Positions 4,334 to 10,479 of a DNA stretch of 11,269 nt are shown here, one piece after another. Position 1 is the first letter of the stretch. Each line of letters opens with the position of its first letter. The stretch is from Anaerolineales bacterium. Lineage in GTDB: Bacteria; Chloroflexota; Anaerolineae; 4572-78; J111. The DNA is taken from positions 1 through 11,269 of the forward strand of contig JAAUSP010000215.1 of NCBI GenBank assembly GCA_012032575.1, read 5' to 3'. The notes under the pieces were generated by a model that saw only the letters and a program-made list of their open reading frames with translations, ran no database searches and had not been told where the DNA came from. A program made the translations under genes and the position numbers.

Positions 4334-4643
4334 TTAATGCCTCATTTTTTTCTATGTATTCCGCAATTTTTCGATGCTCTTCCGCCGTCCCGAAACTTTT
4401 GATGGTGTTCGCTTTAAAAGAAATTATTTTAATGTTTTCTTTTGTATATCCTTTTTCCGGAACAATCCTATCCATACTTGGCGAATTGTCGCACGGATTT
4501 TTATTCCCAAAAAATAAATCAATTTCCAAAATCGGGCATTTTTTAGGAATTTCAACATCTTCTTTTTTTAAGTCAAAAGGTATTCCTTTTTTCTTCGCGC
4601 GCTTTCGAGCATCGCGCAAGAGCTTGCTTATCTTCCCCTTCAT
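4320..4643 (-). CDS. Small phage-type HNH endonuclease (107 aa)
   Basis: Motifs in order: a basic N-terminal helix (RDARKRAKKKGIPFDL, 10-25), a CPILEIDL strand (36-43), NSPSMDRI (53-60), and GYTKENIKIISFKANTIKS (65-83). The NSPSxDRI...GY...N(I/V)xxIS...AN..K pattern is typical of short HNH / endonuclease VII-like treble-clef nucleases, free-standing homing-type or phage DNA-processing enzymes, which cut DNA with a metal ion. The upstream in-frame codons (QRYDSS just before ATG 4643) look like family sequence, so the true start may lie further upstream at ATG 4695, reachable by removing one A from an A run. It leads the operon with the DUF7448-like gene. Confidence 0.8.
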   Translation of the reverse strand: MKGKISKLLRDARKRAKKKGIPFDLKKEDVEIPKKCPILEIDLFFGNKNPCDNSPSMDRIVPEKGYTKENIKIISFKANTIKSFGTAEEHRKIAEYIEKNEALNGDK

Positions 4644-4690
4644 TGAAGAATCGTATCTTTGTTTTTGTTTCCCTTTTTTCTTGCCTTGTT

Positions 4691-4720
4691 TTCATAAAAG
4701 AAGTCTAACAGGTTTGTCAA
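4691..4720 (-). promoter_or_regulatory. Candidate promoter for the HNH operon
   Basis: On the minus strand TTGACA (4720-4715), 18-bp spacer, TATGAA (4696-4691). It would give a leader of about 40 bases. A second -10-like box, TACGAT (4655-4650), lies 6 bases before ATG 4643 but lacks a -35 box. Confidence 0.45.
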
Positions 4721-4747
4721 GGCTTATCAAGAAAGATTTTAAGGCAA

Positions 4748-4969
4748 TCAAACCATTTTGAAGGCTTTGATGATGGTTTTGTTAAAGGGTTTATCAAAAT
4801 TCTCTTTTAATTCACTTCTAAAAGATAATCCAAAAGAAATGTTTTTAACAGCAAAATCAACACAAAAGAAGTTTTTAAAAAAACCACCGTGTTCAAAAAA
4901 AAATAAATCATAGAAAATAAGTTCAGACGCTTTCTTTTTCCAAAAAACCATAAAACTTAATTTTTTCAT
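4748..4969 (-). CDS. Small hypothetical protein, third gene of the ATP-grasp operon (73 aa)
   Basis: Starts MKKLSFMVFWKKKASELIFY and ends NKTIIKAFKMV at TGA 4750-4748. It is rich in Phe and Lys, with hydrophobic stretches (LIFYDLFFFEHGGFFKNFF) that are not long or uniform enough for a clear membrane span. The family is not recognised. ATG 4969 overlaps the TGA of the upstream 56-residue gene (ATGA), which supports this start and implies translational coupling with the ATP-grasp gene two places upstream. Because ATP-grasp enzymes of the R2K kind are thought to modify proteins or peptides, a coupled small protein is a candidate partner or substrate; this is inference only. Confidence 0.6.
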   Translation of the reverse strand: MKKLSFMVFWKKKASELIFYDLFFFEHGGFFKNFFCVDFAVKNISFGLSFRSELKENFDKPFNKTIIKAFKMV

Positions 4970-5136
4970 TTTTCTTCTTCCGCCAAAGATTTCTGTCTAA
5001 CAAACTCTCTTTCCATCATCTCAAAAGAAGAGCATTTAATAATCTGTTGAATTTTCTTTTCATTTTCACCAACGGATTGAACAACAACTCGGTATTCTCG
5101 TTCGTTATCATAAAAACAATAAATGTACTTTTTCAT
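4966..5136 (-). CDS. Small hypothetical protein, second gene of the ATP-grasp operon (56 aa)
   Basis: The product reads MKKYIYCFYDNEREYRVVVQ at its start and ends FVRQKSLAEEEK. It has two predicted beta strands (KYIYCFYD, EYRVVVQSVG) followed by a long helix (ENEKKIQQIIKCSSFEMMEREFVRQ, abbreviated here from residues about 24-48). ATG 5136 overlaps the stop of the ATP-grasp gene (ATGA), and its own stop overlaps the next ATG, so all three genes are coupled. There is no known family; the compact strand-strand-helix layout is like small adaptor or tag proteins. It is short but well supported by the two start/stop overlaps. Confidence 0.7.
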   Translation of the reverse strand: MKKYIYCFYDNEREYRVVVQSVGENEKKIQQIIKCSSFEMMEREFVRQKSLAEEEK

Positions 5137-5945
5137 TTTAAAACCTTTCGCAACCCCGAATAAAGGGTTTCGGGGCTATTATCGCTCAATCCCGACATTT
5201 GTCCATCATTAAGTTCAACCATCATCCAAGAATTGTCTTCTTTTTGGGCAACATCGACAACATAAAACGAAGCATTATTTCCAACTTTTTCAATAATCCG
5301 CTTAACCAAAGTTTCATCAGGTTCCTCAATTTTTTGACCGCTCTCCTTAATGTCTTCAAGGTGAGACGACCAATAAAATCCTTTGGAAATTATTTGATTT
5401 TCTGCAACAAAAAATCTCCACTCGTTTGAAATAGGAATACCGTTAATTTCTTCCAAATCAAATTTTTTTAATTTTTCGTATTTCCGGAAATAGATTTCTT
5501 GCGTTCCGATTAAGGAATCGTCAAGCAACCTTTCAAAAACTTTGGAAAGTTCCTCCTTATCTTTCGCAAACATGTGCGTTTTCCAAAGAAACTTGCGAGA
5601 GTTTGTTTGACCTTTCAAAACAAATGGTCCGGGTTCATCAAGAGGAATGTCTTCGGCACGAAACCAAGTCTTAAATGTTTCCTGCTCCAAATCTTCATAC
5701 CAATTTTTTATGTCGGCGATGTATTGGTGTTGATGAAAAGAATTTATCAATTGGCTTTCTTGATTTTGTAAATCATTTTCCAATTCTTTATAAAATGGAA
5801 GAACGGAATAACGACCAATAATGATGTCGCCTGGTTTTGCTTCTGTTCGTTGAGAAATAACATCAAAATGTTTTGAAGCAATTTTCTTTTCTTCTTCCTC
5901 TTCTTTCCATCCGGAAGAGCGAAACAAGATTTTGTAATTTTTCAT
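5133..5945 (-). CDS. ATP-grasp protein of the R2K (DUF4343-like) type (270 aa)
   Basis: This is the clearest enzyme in the window. Visible motifs: N-terminal MKNYKILFRSS strand; DIIIGRYSVLPFYKELE (40-56), the pre-ATP-grasp region; PFVLKGQTNSRKFLW (107-121), the nucleotide-binding lysine strand and following basic residues; NEWRFFV (174-180); FYVVDVAQ (227-234) and WMMVELNDGQMSGL (240-253), with D231, E244 and N246 placed as metal/ATP ligands. Such proteins use ATP to join a carboxylate to an amine. The R2K clade, related to eukaryotic CDC123, is known from phages and bacteria with predicted protein- or peptide-modifying roles. Length is typical and no signal peptide is seen. It heads a three-gene operon with ATGA overlaps and has a near-consensus promoter with a predicted leaderless start. 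Confidence 0.85.
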   Translation of the reverse strand: MKNYKILFRSSGWKEEEEEKKIASKHFDVISQRTEAKPGDIIIGRYSVLPFYKELENDLQNQESQLINSFHQHQYIADIKNWYEDLEQETFKTWFRAEDIPLDEPGPFVLKGQTNSRKFLWKTHMFAKDKEELSKVFERLLDDSLIGTQEIYFRKYEKLKKFDLEEINGIPISNEWRFFVAENQIISKGFYWSSHLEDIKESGQKIEEPDETLVKRIIEKVGNNASFYVVDVAQKEDNSWMMVELNDGQMSGLSDNSPETLYSGLRKVLK

Positions 5946-5951
5946 TTACTA

Positions 5952-5980
5952 ATTATGGCTTATTTCTGGTATTTAGTCAA
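5952..5980 (-). promoter_or_regulatory. Promoter, predicted leaderless, for the ATP-grasp operon
   Basis: On the minus strand TTGACT (5980-5975), 17-bp spacer, CATAAT (5957-5952), then 6 bases (TAGTAA) to ATG 5945. The geometry is the same as at 678, 3352 and 8182. No Shine-Dalgarno sequence precedes the start. Confidence 0.7.
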
Positions 5981-5997
5981 GGCTAATTTTTTGTTTT

Positions 5998-6145
5998 GAT
6001 GGGTCGCCTATGATTCGACCGCGAGCAAGGTTCTCAAATCGTGTTAAACCGCTCTAAAATCGTTTCAGGCTCGTTCAAAATTTTGAATGATGGGTGGGGA
6101 TGGTCGGGGTTGATAGGGGCTTAAAACGCATTTTAGGGGCTTGTT
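5998..6145. other. GC- and G-rich intergenic island with repeats and G-quadruplex motif
   Basis: This stretch is much richer in GC than everything around it. From 6032 three degenerate 21-bp units follow one another (TCTCAAATCGTGTTAAACCG, TCTAAAATCGTTTCAGGCTC, TTCAAAATTTTGAATGATGG, each shown without its last base). The third starts with a 14-bp perfect palindrome (6074-6087). Bases 6092-6119 on the plus strand carry four G runs (GGG, GGGG, GGGG, GGGG) with loops of 1, 6 and 6. TAGGGGCTT occurs twice (6113-6121 and 6133-6141) around TAAAACGCATTTTA. No coding frame or RNA family is recognised. Confidence 0.55.
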
Positions 6146-6148
6146 GGA

Positions 6149-6277
6149 TTATAACCCTAATTTTGATTTAATTTTGGAAACAACAGATAAAACTTTTTCT
6201 TTTTTAAGAACATCTTTATCACGAACAATCCAGCCGACAACAACACCAACGGACAAAAGAATTAAACTTTCTAACAT
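6149..6277 (-). CDS. Tiny single-span membrane protein (42 aa)
   Basis: The product starts MLESLILLSVGVVVGWIVRD, a single hydrophobic span (residues 3-18) flanked by an acidic N-terminus and a basic cytosolic tail (RDKDVLKKEKVL...KIKSKLGL). By the positive-inside rule the tail is cytoplasmic. Very similar small MLExLILxxVGVxxGW proteins are, from memory, common in large phage genomes, with no known function. It has the only strong Shine-Dalgarno sequence in the window (AGAGGAGGA, 6293-6285, spacer 8). It lies 30 bases downstream of the GNAT gene stop and is probably co-transcribed with it. Confidence 0.7.
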   Translation of the reverse strand: MLESLILLSVGVVVGWIVRDKDVLKKEKVLSVVSKIKSKLGL

Positions 6278-6284
6278 TTTATTT

Positions 6285-6293
6285 TCCTCCTCT
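6285..6293 (-). promoter_or_regulatory. Strong Shine-Dalgarno sequence
   Basis: AGAGGAGGA on the minus strand with GGAGG at 6290-6286, 8 bases before ATG 6277. It shows that the translating ribosomes carry an ordinary anti-Shine-Dalgarno sequence, which makes its absence at other genes more telling. Confidence 0.75.
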
Positions 6294-6307
6294 TTATAAA
6301 TAATAAA

Positions 6308-6760
6308 TCATTTTATTTTGATTACAGCCCATCCGTATAATGTTTTATTATTTGTAAATTCTAAATCAAGTTTCGCAAAAGATGTTGAATAGAACAAATT
6401 TGCTTTTTCTTCATCAAAATAATAAGCAAATTTGTTTTTATTTGGAAATTTTTTTTTGAATAAACAAAGAAGTTCTTGAAGCACCTGAAAGCCTATTTTT
6501 TTATTTCTATAATTTTCTTTAACATAAATGCTAATCGCTGGATGTCTTATCCCTGAATAGCCATAGCAATTCATTTTATCTGTTATGATTCCCCAACCAA
6601 CAATTCCTTCAAGAAATGTTTTGGCGATGACGACATCTTCCTCGTCTAGACATTCAATTACAGAATTTAAAAATGAATCTTTATAGGTTCCGTCAACAAC
6701 ACAATTTAATTTTGAAAGTTCTTTTCTATAATCTTTTAAATTAACAACTTTAATTTTCAT
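6308..6760 (-). CDS. GNAT-family N-acetyltransferase (150 aa)
   Basis: The layout fits the GNAT fold: an N-terminal strand and helices, IVGWGIITD (53-61) strand pair, then motif A at 76-96 with ISIYVKENYRNKKIG, where R85 and G90 match the (R/Q)xxGx(G/A) pyrophosphate-binding loop of acetyl-CoA, followed by helix FQVLQELLCLFKKK. Motif B-like FAYYFDEEKANLFYSTSF (111-128) has the usual A.x.FY..xGF layout, with S in place of G. Length is normal for the family. The substrate cannot be told; phage- and plasmid-encoded members may modify small molecules or proteins. A -10-like TATACT lies 10 bases before the ATG. Downstream it is followed by the tiny membrane protein gene. Confidence 0.8.
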   Translation of the reverse strand: MKIKVVNLKDYRKELSKLNCVVDGTYKDSFLNSVIECLDEEDVVIAKTFLEGIVGWGIITDKMNCYGYSGIRHPAISIYVKENYRNKKIGFQVLQELLCLFKKKFPNKNKFAYYFDEEKANLFYSTSFAKLDLEFTNNKTLYGWAVIKIK

Positions 6761-6999
6761 AGCATGATGAAGTATACTTATCTGAAGATTAAAAATGAAT
6801 TGGTTTTTATATAAAAGTTATTATTTTATAATTTATCAAATTGTTTTTTCTTTTTATAAAATAAAAGACTTAATAATTGTTTAACACTTTTTCCAGAAAC
6901 TCACAAAAACTTATTATTTTCTTATCAAGTCTATACAAAAAATGAAGAAGATTTATCGGTTTCTAAAAAAATCATTAAAGATTTTCTAATTACAAACAA
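6761..6999. other. AT-rich divergent intergenic region
   Basis: This is the space between the divergent GNAT gene and the gene at 7000. It is almost pure A and T. A 15-residue frame (6942-6989, MKKIYRFLKKSLKIF) with a TATACA box just upstream could be a leader peptide, but support is weak. TAATTA (6987-6992) lies 7 bases before ATG 7000 and could be a -10 box, though no -35 box is evident. Confidence 0.35.
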
Positions 7000-7380
7000 A
7001 TGATAATGAATAAAAAAAGATTGTTGGAAATAATAAAAGAAGAAATAACCTCTTTAAAAGAAGAGGAAGAAATTTCTCCAAATGATTTGATGTACTCCGA
7101 TGAAGATGCTTCACAAGGTTCGGAAGTCGCTAAGGAACTCATTTCAACCAAAGCTCCCTTCATAAGGGTTTCAACTCATGACGGAAAAATGATGTGGGAT
7201 TTTGAAATGAAAAACCAAAATGGAAAAATTATCTTTGTTGCGTATCAAGTTGAAACGAAGAGAAATGAACCTGTTTTTATTGATGGATTTGAAATGATGA
7301 AGAGGTTAGAACAAAATCTTGGGCTTGATAGAGGACTTGGGAACAACCTTATTTGGAATCCTAAACGAAAAAATCCTTAA
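7000..7380 (+). CDS. Hypothetical phage-like protein (124-126 aa)
   Basis: Starts at ATG 7000 or, more likely, ATG 7006 (MNKKRLLEIIKEEITSLKEE), and ends at TAA 7378-7380. The N-terminal amphipathic helix with the xLLEIIKEEI pattern is, from memory, shared by many otherwise unrelated proteins of T4-like marine phages, where it may be a targeting or packing segment; that comparison is inference. After an acidic linker (SPNDLMYSDEDASQG) comes a small domain of strands (FIRVSTHDGKMMWDFEM, KIIFVAYQVE) ending in a basic tail. There is no signal peptide. It overlaps the convergent gene at 7377-7679 by four bases. Confidence 0.7.
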   Translation: MIMNKKRLLEIIKEEITSLKEEEEISPNDLMYSDEDASQGSEVAKELISTKAPFIRVSTHDGKMMWDFEMKNQNGKIIFVAYQVETKRNEPVFIDGFEMMKRLEQNLGLDRGLGNNLIWNPKRKNP

Positions 7381-7679
7381 TTCTGTATAAATTCTCTTTT
7401 AGTCTTTGGGTAGAACAAAGAACTCTCTTCCGTTATTTTATTAACATTTTTAAGAATTTTGAGAAATTCTTTATAAAATTTGTCTTGTTTTTCAGTTGAT
7501 TCTTGTTTCAATTCTTCTTGTTTTTCTTTGTATCCTTTGACGATGTTCGTCATAATCAAGACATAATTTCCAACCATCGGGAAAAAACAACAATTTGGAT
7601 TATTCCCTTTAATAATAATTTCAATTGAGATTTCGATTTCTTGTAGCGCTAAATCGCATTTGCGTTTATAATAGGACAT
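7377..7679 (-). CDS. Hypothetical helical protein (100 aa)
   Basis: Starts MSYYKRKCDLALQEIEISIE and ends KTKREFIQN. It is mainly helical: an N-terminal amphipathic helix, a Cys-containing NNPNCCFFPMVGNYVLIMTN stretch (about 25-44), and a long charged coiled-coil-like helix (EKQEELKQESTEKQDKFYKE, about 52-71). There is no domain I recognise. Its start codon lies 12 bases from that of the divergent gene at 7692, so the two promoters must overlap the coding ends; CATAAT (minus strand, 7694-7689) is a possible -10 box. The stop codon shares bases with that of the gene at 7000. Confidence 0.65.
   Translation of the reverse strand: MSYYKRKCDLALQEIEISIEIIIKGNNPNCCFFPMVGNYVLIMTNIVKGYKEKQEELKQESTEKQDKFYKEFLKILKNVNKITEESSLFYPKTKREFIQN
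7667..7672 (+). promoter_or_regulatory. Possible -10 box (TATAAT) for the 7692 gene
   Basis: A perfect TATAAT inside the start of the divergent gene would put the transcript start near 7680, 12 bases before ATG 7692. The best -35 candidate (TTGTAG, 7641) is 20 bp away, so the call is weak. Confidence 0.3.
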
Positions 7680-7691
7680 CTTCGGTTAATT

Positions 7692-8090
7692 ATGATTAAG
7701 CCTTTAAAAATACTAACAATTATTTCTTTATTGTTTTGTTGCTCTTGTTATACCACAAGAGATGCTGATAATAAACATTTTCATTTAAGGTTCTCTTTTC
7801 AAGAGGAAGTTAATTCTAAAATAAAAAAAGTAAATCAACAAATTGATTTTGTTAATTCGTTTGTTCCTGAAAATCTTAATTCTTTAACTTATGATGATTT
7901 AAATCAAAATAAAATATTTTTTGTTCTAAACCAAATACCAATTATTAATTCAATAACAAACAAAATCTTTATTTTATTAAATTATAATTTAAGTCCTCAA
8001 CAGAAATTATGCTCTATCGTTTTAGGACAAATAGAGGGTTTTTCCAAACTTTTTTTAGTCTGTGAATTTAATTTGCTTAAAAAAAGTTGA
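7692..8090 (+). CDS. Candidate small lipoprotein (132 aa)
   Basis: The N-terminus MIKPLKILTIISLLFCCSCY is a short basic, hydrophobic and Cys-containing signal sequence of lipoprotein type, with lipidation most likely at C17 or C19 (FCCSC); the lipobox is not a perfect LxxC match. The mature part has a helix-rich segment with Asn, Gln and Lys (EEVNSKIKKVNQQIDFVNSF) and hydrophobic helices near the end. I do not recognise the family. An outer- or inner-membrane anchor facing the periplasm is inferred, which implies a Gram-negative host. It is followed by 55 bases of AT-rich sequence and then the strong promoter of the next gene. Confidence 0.65.
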   Translation: MIKPLKILTIISLLFCCSCYTTRDADNKHFHLRFSFQEEVNSKIKKVNQQIDFVNSFVPENLNSLTYDDLNQNKIFFVLNQIPIINSITNKIFILLNYNLSPQQKLCSIVLGQIEGFSKLFLVCEFNLLKKS

Positions 8091-8145
8091 AAAATGTGAT
8101 ACAATATTTTTATTAATTTAAATGATAAATAAACGAAACAACTTC

Positions 8146-8174
8146 TTGACCTAAACAAAGCAAACATGTATAAT
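8146..8174 (+). promoter_or_regulatory. Near-consensus promoter, predicted leaderless, for the 8182 gene
   Basis: TTGACC at 8146-8151, 17-bp spacer, perfect TATAAT at 8169-8174, then 7 bases to ATG 8182. This is the strongest promoter in the window, and there is no room for a ribosome-binding site. Confidence 0.8.
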
Positions 8175-8181
8175 CTACAAC

Positions 8182-8850
8182 ATGATAAAAGACAAAAAAA
8201 TAGAGACTTCTTATCAAGAAATAAAGAACGACAAATTTAAGTTGGACAAACAAAAATCAAAAATCTTTGAACCGCAAGATAATTTTGTTATAGACATAGA
8301 TGAAAGCGACCTTGAAGAAGAGGTTATAACTCAACAGGTAAAGCCAAGCTCATTTCATAAGCGTGTTGTAGAATTCAATAACACTCTTGACCAACTCGAA
8401 CAAGAAAACTTAAATGTTAAAATAGCACAAGAGGCGCAAAGTGTATTAAATGCAAGTTCACCAGAAAAAGATAAAAACCTTAAAGGAGCCCTTAACTCTT
8501 TTTCTCAAATAAAAAATTTAAACGACCAAAATCAAAATCAAATTGTTAAACAAACATTAACAAATGTTAAGTTGCTTGACCTGATAGACCAAATAGAAGA
8601 AGAACTTCCTGAAAATTCAAAGGTTAAAAATAAAATACAATCAATTTCTAAAACTCTTAAAATAGATAATAGAAATCTAGGCCAAACAATTCAATTATTT
8701 TGCCGAGAACTTCAACAAGAATCAGCTCTCGATTTACCTTGGAATAACCCAATTCTTCTTATTTCCAAGCTCGTTAGAGAAAGAGAAGCAAAAGAAAAAG
8801 AAATAGCCAAATTAAAAGAAGCAATTAAAAATTTAATTGATAAAAGTTAG
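8182..8850 (+). CDS. Acidic helical protein of unknown function (222 aa)
   Basis: Starts MIKDKKIETSYQEIKNDKFK and ends at TAG 8848-8850. Features: a basic N-terminus, an acidic patch (VIDIDESDLEEEV, 36-48), long helical stretches rich in Leu, Asn and Gln (about 60-165), a short aromatic/proline patch (LDLPWNNPILLISKLVRERE, about 179-198) and a C-terminal charged coiled coil (AKEKEIAKLKEAIKNLI). No membrane span or signal peptide is seen. It resembles scaffold- or tail-assembly-type helical proteins, or a regulator, but no family is recognised. The near-consensus promoter predicts high expression. Its stop overlaps that of the convergent gene by four bases (TTAG). Confidence 0.75.
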   Translation: MIKDKKIETSYQEIKNDKFKLDKQKSKIFEPQDNFVIDIDESDLEEEVITQQVKPSSFHKRVVEFNNTLDQLEQENLNVKIAQEAQSVLNASSPEKDKNLKGALNSFSQIKNLNDQNQNQIVKQTLTNVKLLDLIDQIEEELPENSKVKNKIQSISKTLKIDNRNLGQTIQLFCRELQQESALDLPWNNPILLISKLVREREAKEKEIAKLKEAIKNLIDKS

Positions 8851-10195
8851 TAGCATAAAGTATTAATAATTTTTGCTAATTCATCTCTCAAAGAAGAATT
8901 ATAATTCCAATTTATAAAAAAGCGATTGCAATCATTAATTGATTTGTTATCGCAACCTATAATATTTTTATAATAAGAATAGTTGAAATTCTCATTAAAA
9001 ACAAAAACATCCCACAAACTTCTATCAATCACAGAAACGACATCGCTTTGTGTTAAAGGAATTGTTGTATCCCCGGATTCGTTTCCTATCATAAACAAAA
9101 TTCTTTTTTCTTTATTTTGATAGAAGTCAAGAGGTATCTCTTCGTTGAAGAGTTTGTATAATGTTTCATAATAATACTCGTTTGCTCCATTATTTAAAAA
9201 TGCATAATCTTTAAAATAATCAGCATTATCGTGCAATCTTTCTCTCGGCGCTGTATCTAAAACAATTGTAAATAAATTTGGTTGATCCGGTATTGGTCCA
9301 GGAGAAAATTTGGTTCCAACGAGAAGGATTGTAAATGTTAAATTTTTATTTGCTTTTGCAATTTCAGGACAAACCGATTCGTCATAGCATGAAATTTCCT
9401 TTAAATCATTAAAGATTGCGTTTAAATTCCCAGAATTTGAACCAGAAGCATCTATTATGAAGATAAGATTTCCCTCTTTTTCTCCTAATCCTTCATCAAC
9501 TTTTCCATCACAATCATCATCTAATCCGTTGCAAAGCTCTTCTTGTGGAATAATTTCAGCCATGCAAGAAGTTTCAGTTCCACTTTGACAGTATTTGATT
9601 CCTGGTCGACAAACCCCTATAAAATTACCGTTTTGAACGCCATTTCCGTTTGGGTAGCCAGGACTATAACAAACTTCTGCGATTGTTCCGTTGGAGTATT
9701 CATCCACAATTCCATCACAATCATTATCTTTTCCATCACAAGTTTCATTTGTAGTCCCGATTTTATAGCCAGAGCAGATAGGGAAGACTTCATTTGTTTC
9801 TATATTTCTAAAACAAAATTTATAAAGACCTTTTTTGCATTCACCGATTCCATAATTTATTTTTCTTTCATCATCTTTCTCGGGTCCGCAAGGTTCATTA
9901 AATTCTATGAATGCTTTTTTTCTTTATCATAATCAATAATTCCATCACAATCATTATCTTTTCCATCACAAATGTCTGGTTGTGGAGTTATTTCATTAAT
10001 ACATTCGTTGCTCCATTTTCCTCCTTTACAACTTTGAGTTCCTGCTCTACAATCCCCGACACCATCTAAACTTGCTTCCAAATTTGTGAAACATTTTTGT
10101 GTCTCGCCATCTAAACACTCTTGTTTGTTGATAGTTATTGTATCTTCACAAGAAATTAGAAATAACATTAAAATTGATGATAAAATATGTTTCAT
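8847..10195 (-). CDS. MopE-repeat and von Willebrand A lipoprotein, interrupted by one frameshift (about 449 aa)
   Basis: From ATG 10195 the start MKHILSSILMLFLISCEDT has a clean lipobox (LISC, lipidation at C16). Three cysteine-rich modules follow, each closing in the Asp-rich, probably Ca-binding motif found in MopE-like proteins: CDGKDNDCDGIIDYD (76-90), CDGKDNDCDGIVDEY (153-167) and CNGLDDDCDGKVDEG (222-236). The first also has the usual GVGDCRAGTQSCKGGKW lead-in. Residues about 243-449 form a von Willebrand A domain with a MIDAS start (FIIDASGSNS, D249, S251, S253). The frame breaks in the T7 run at 9915-9921; adding one base restores a single frame from lipobox to TAA 8849-8847. The protein would sit on the cell surface or in the periplasm and bind Ca/Mg ions and a partner. 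As written, two frames (10195-9905 and 9707-8847) remain. Confidence 0.8.
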
Positions 10196-10247
10196 AATTT
10201 TAAGTATCTCAAAAAAAACACAAACTATAAAGAGAAAAGAGCATTTT

Positions 10248-10475
10248 ATGAAAGTACCTAAAATGAATAAAACAAATTCCAAAGAAATAAAATCTATTGG
10301 TTATGATAATAAAAACAAATTTTTATTTGTTGAAATTGAAAAGAAATTAATTTTCTTTAAAAGAATTGATGAAAAAATTTATAATGATTTTAAAAGCTCT
10401 GATAGTAAAATTTGGTTTTTAACCAGAGTTCTTGTTCCAAGTTTTGAATTTGAAGAGGTTAGAAAAATAACTTGA
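10248..10475 (+). CDS. KTSC-domain protein (75 aa)
   Basis: The core SKEIKSIGYDNKNKFLFVEI, then FFKRIDEKIYNDFKSSDSKI matches the KTSC domain: SxxIxSIGYDxxxxxLxVEF, Y/F-x-V/I-p..vy..l..adS. KTSC is a small all-in-one domain found alone in phages and bacteria or fused to lysyl-tRNA synthetase; its function is unknown, and nucleic-acid binding has been suggested. The start at ATG 10248 is preferred over a longer frame from 10086, because the upstream part lies antisense to the lipoprotein gene. TATAAA (10226-10231) may be its -10 box. It is followed after 4 bases by the next gene, so the two are probably co-transcribed. Confidence 0.75.
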   Translation: MKVPKMNKTNSKEIKSIGYDNKNKFLFVEIEKKLIFFKRIDEKIYNDFKSSDSKIWFLTRVLVPSFEFEEVRKIT

Positions 10476-10479
10476 TTTT

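Noticed and set aside
6001..6060. tRNA-like segment (GGTTCTCAAATCG resembling a T-loop)
   Set aside because: No acceptor stem, anticodon arm or correct T-arm pairing could be drawn around it.
6942..6989. 15-residue leader peptide (MKKIYRFLKKSLKIF)
   Set aside because: The -10 box is only 4 bases from the ATG, there is no -35 box, and no attenuator hairpin follows.
9543..9932. Plus-strand 129-residue frame
   Set aside because: Antisense shadow of the MopE-repeat lipoprotein, whose repeated Cys/Asp motifs clearly fix the coding strand.
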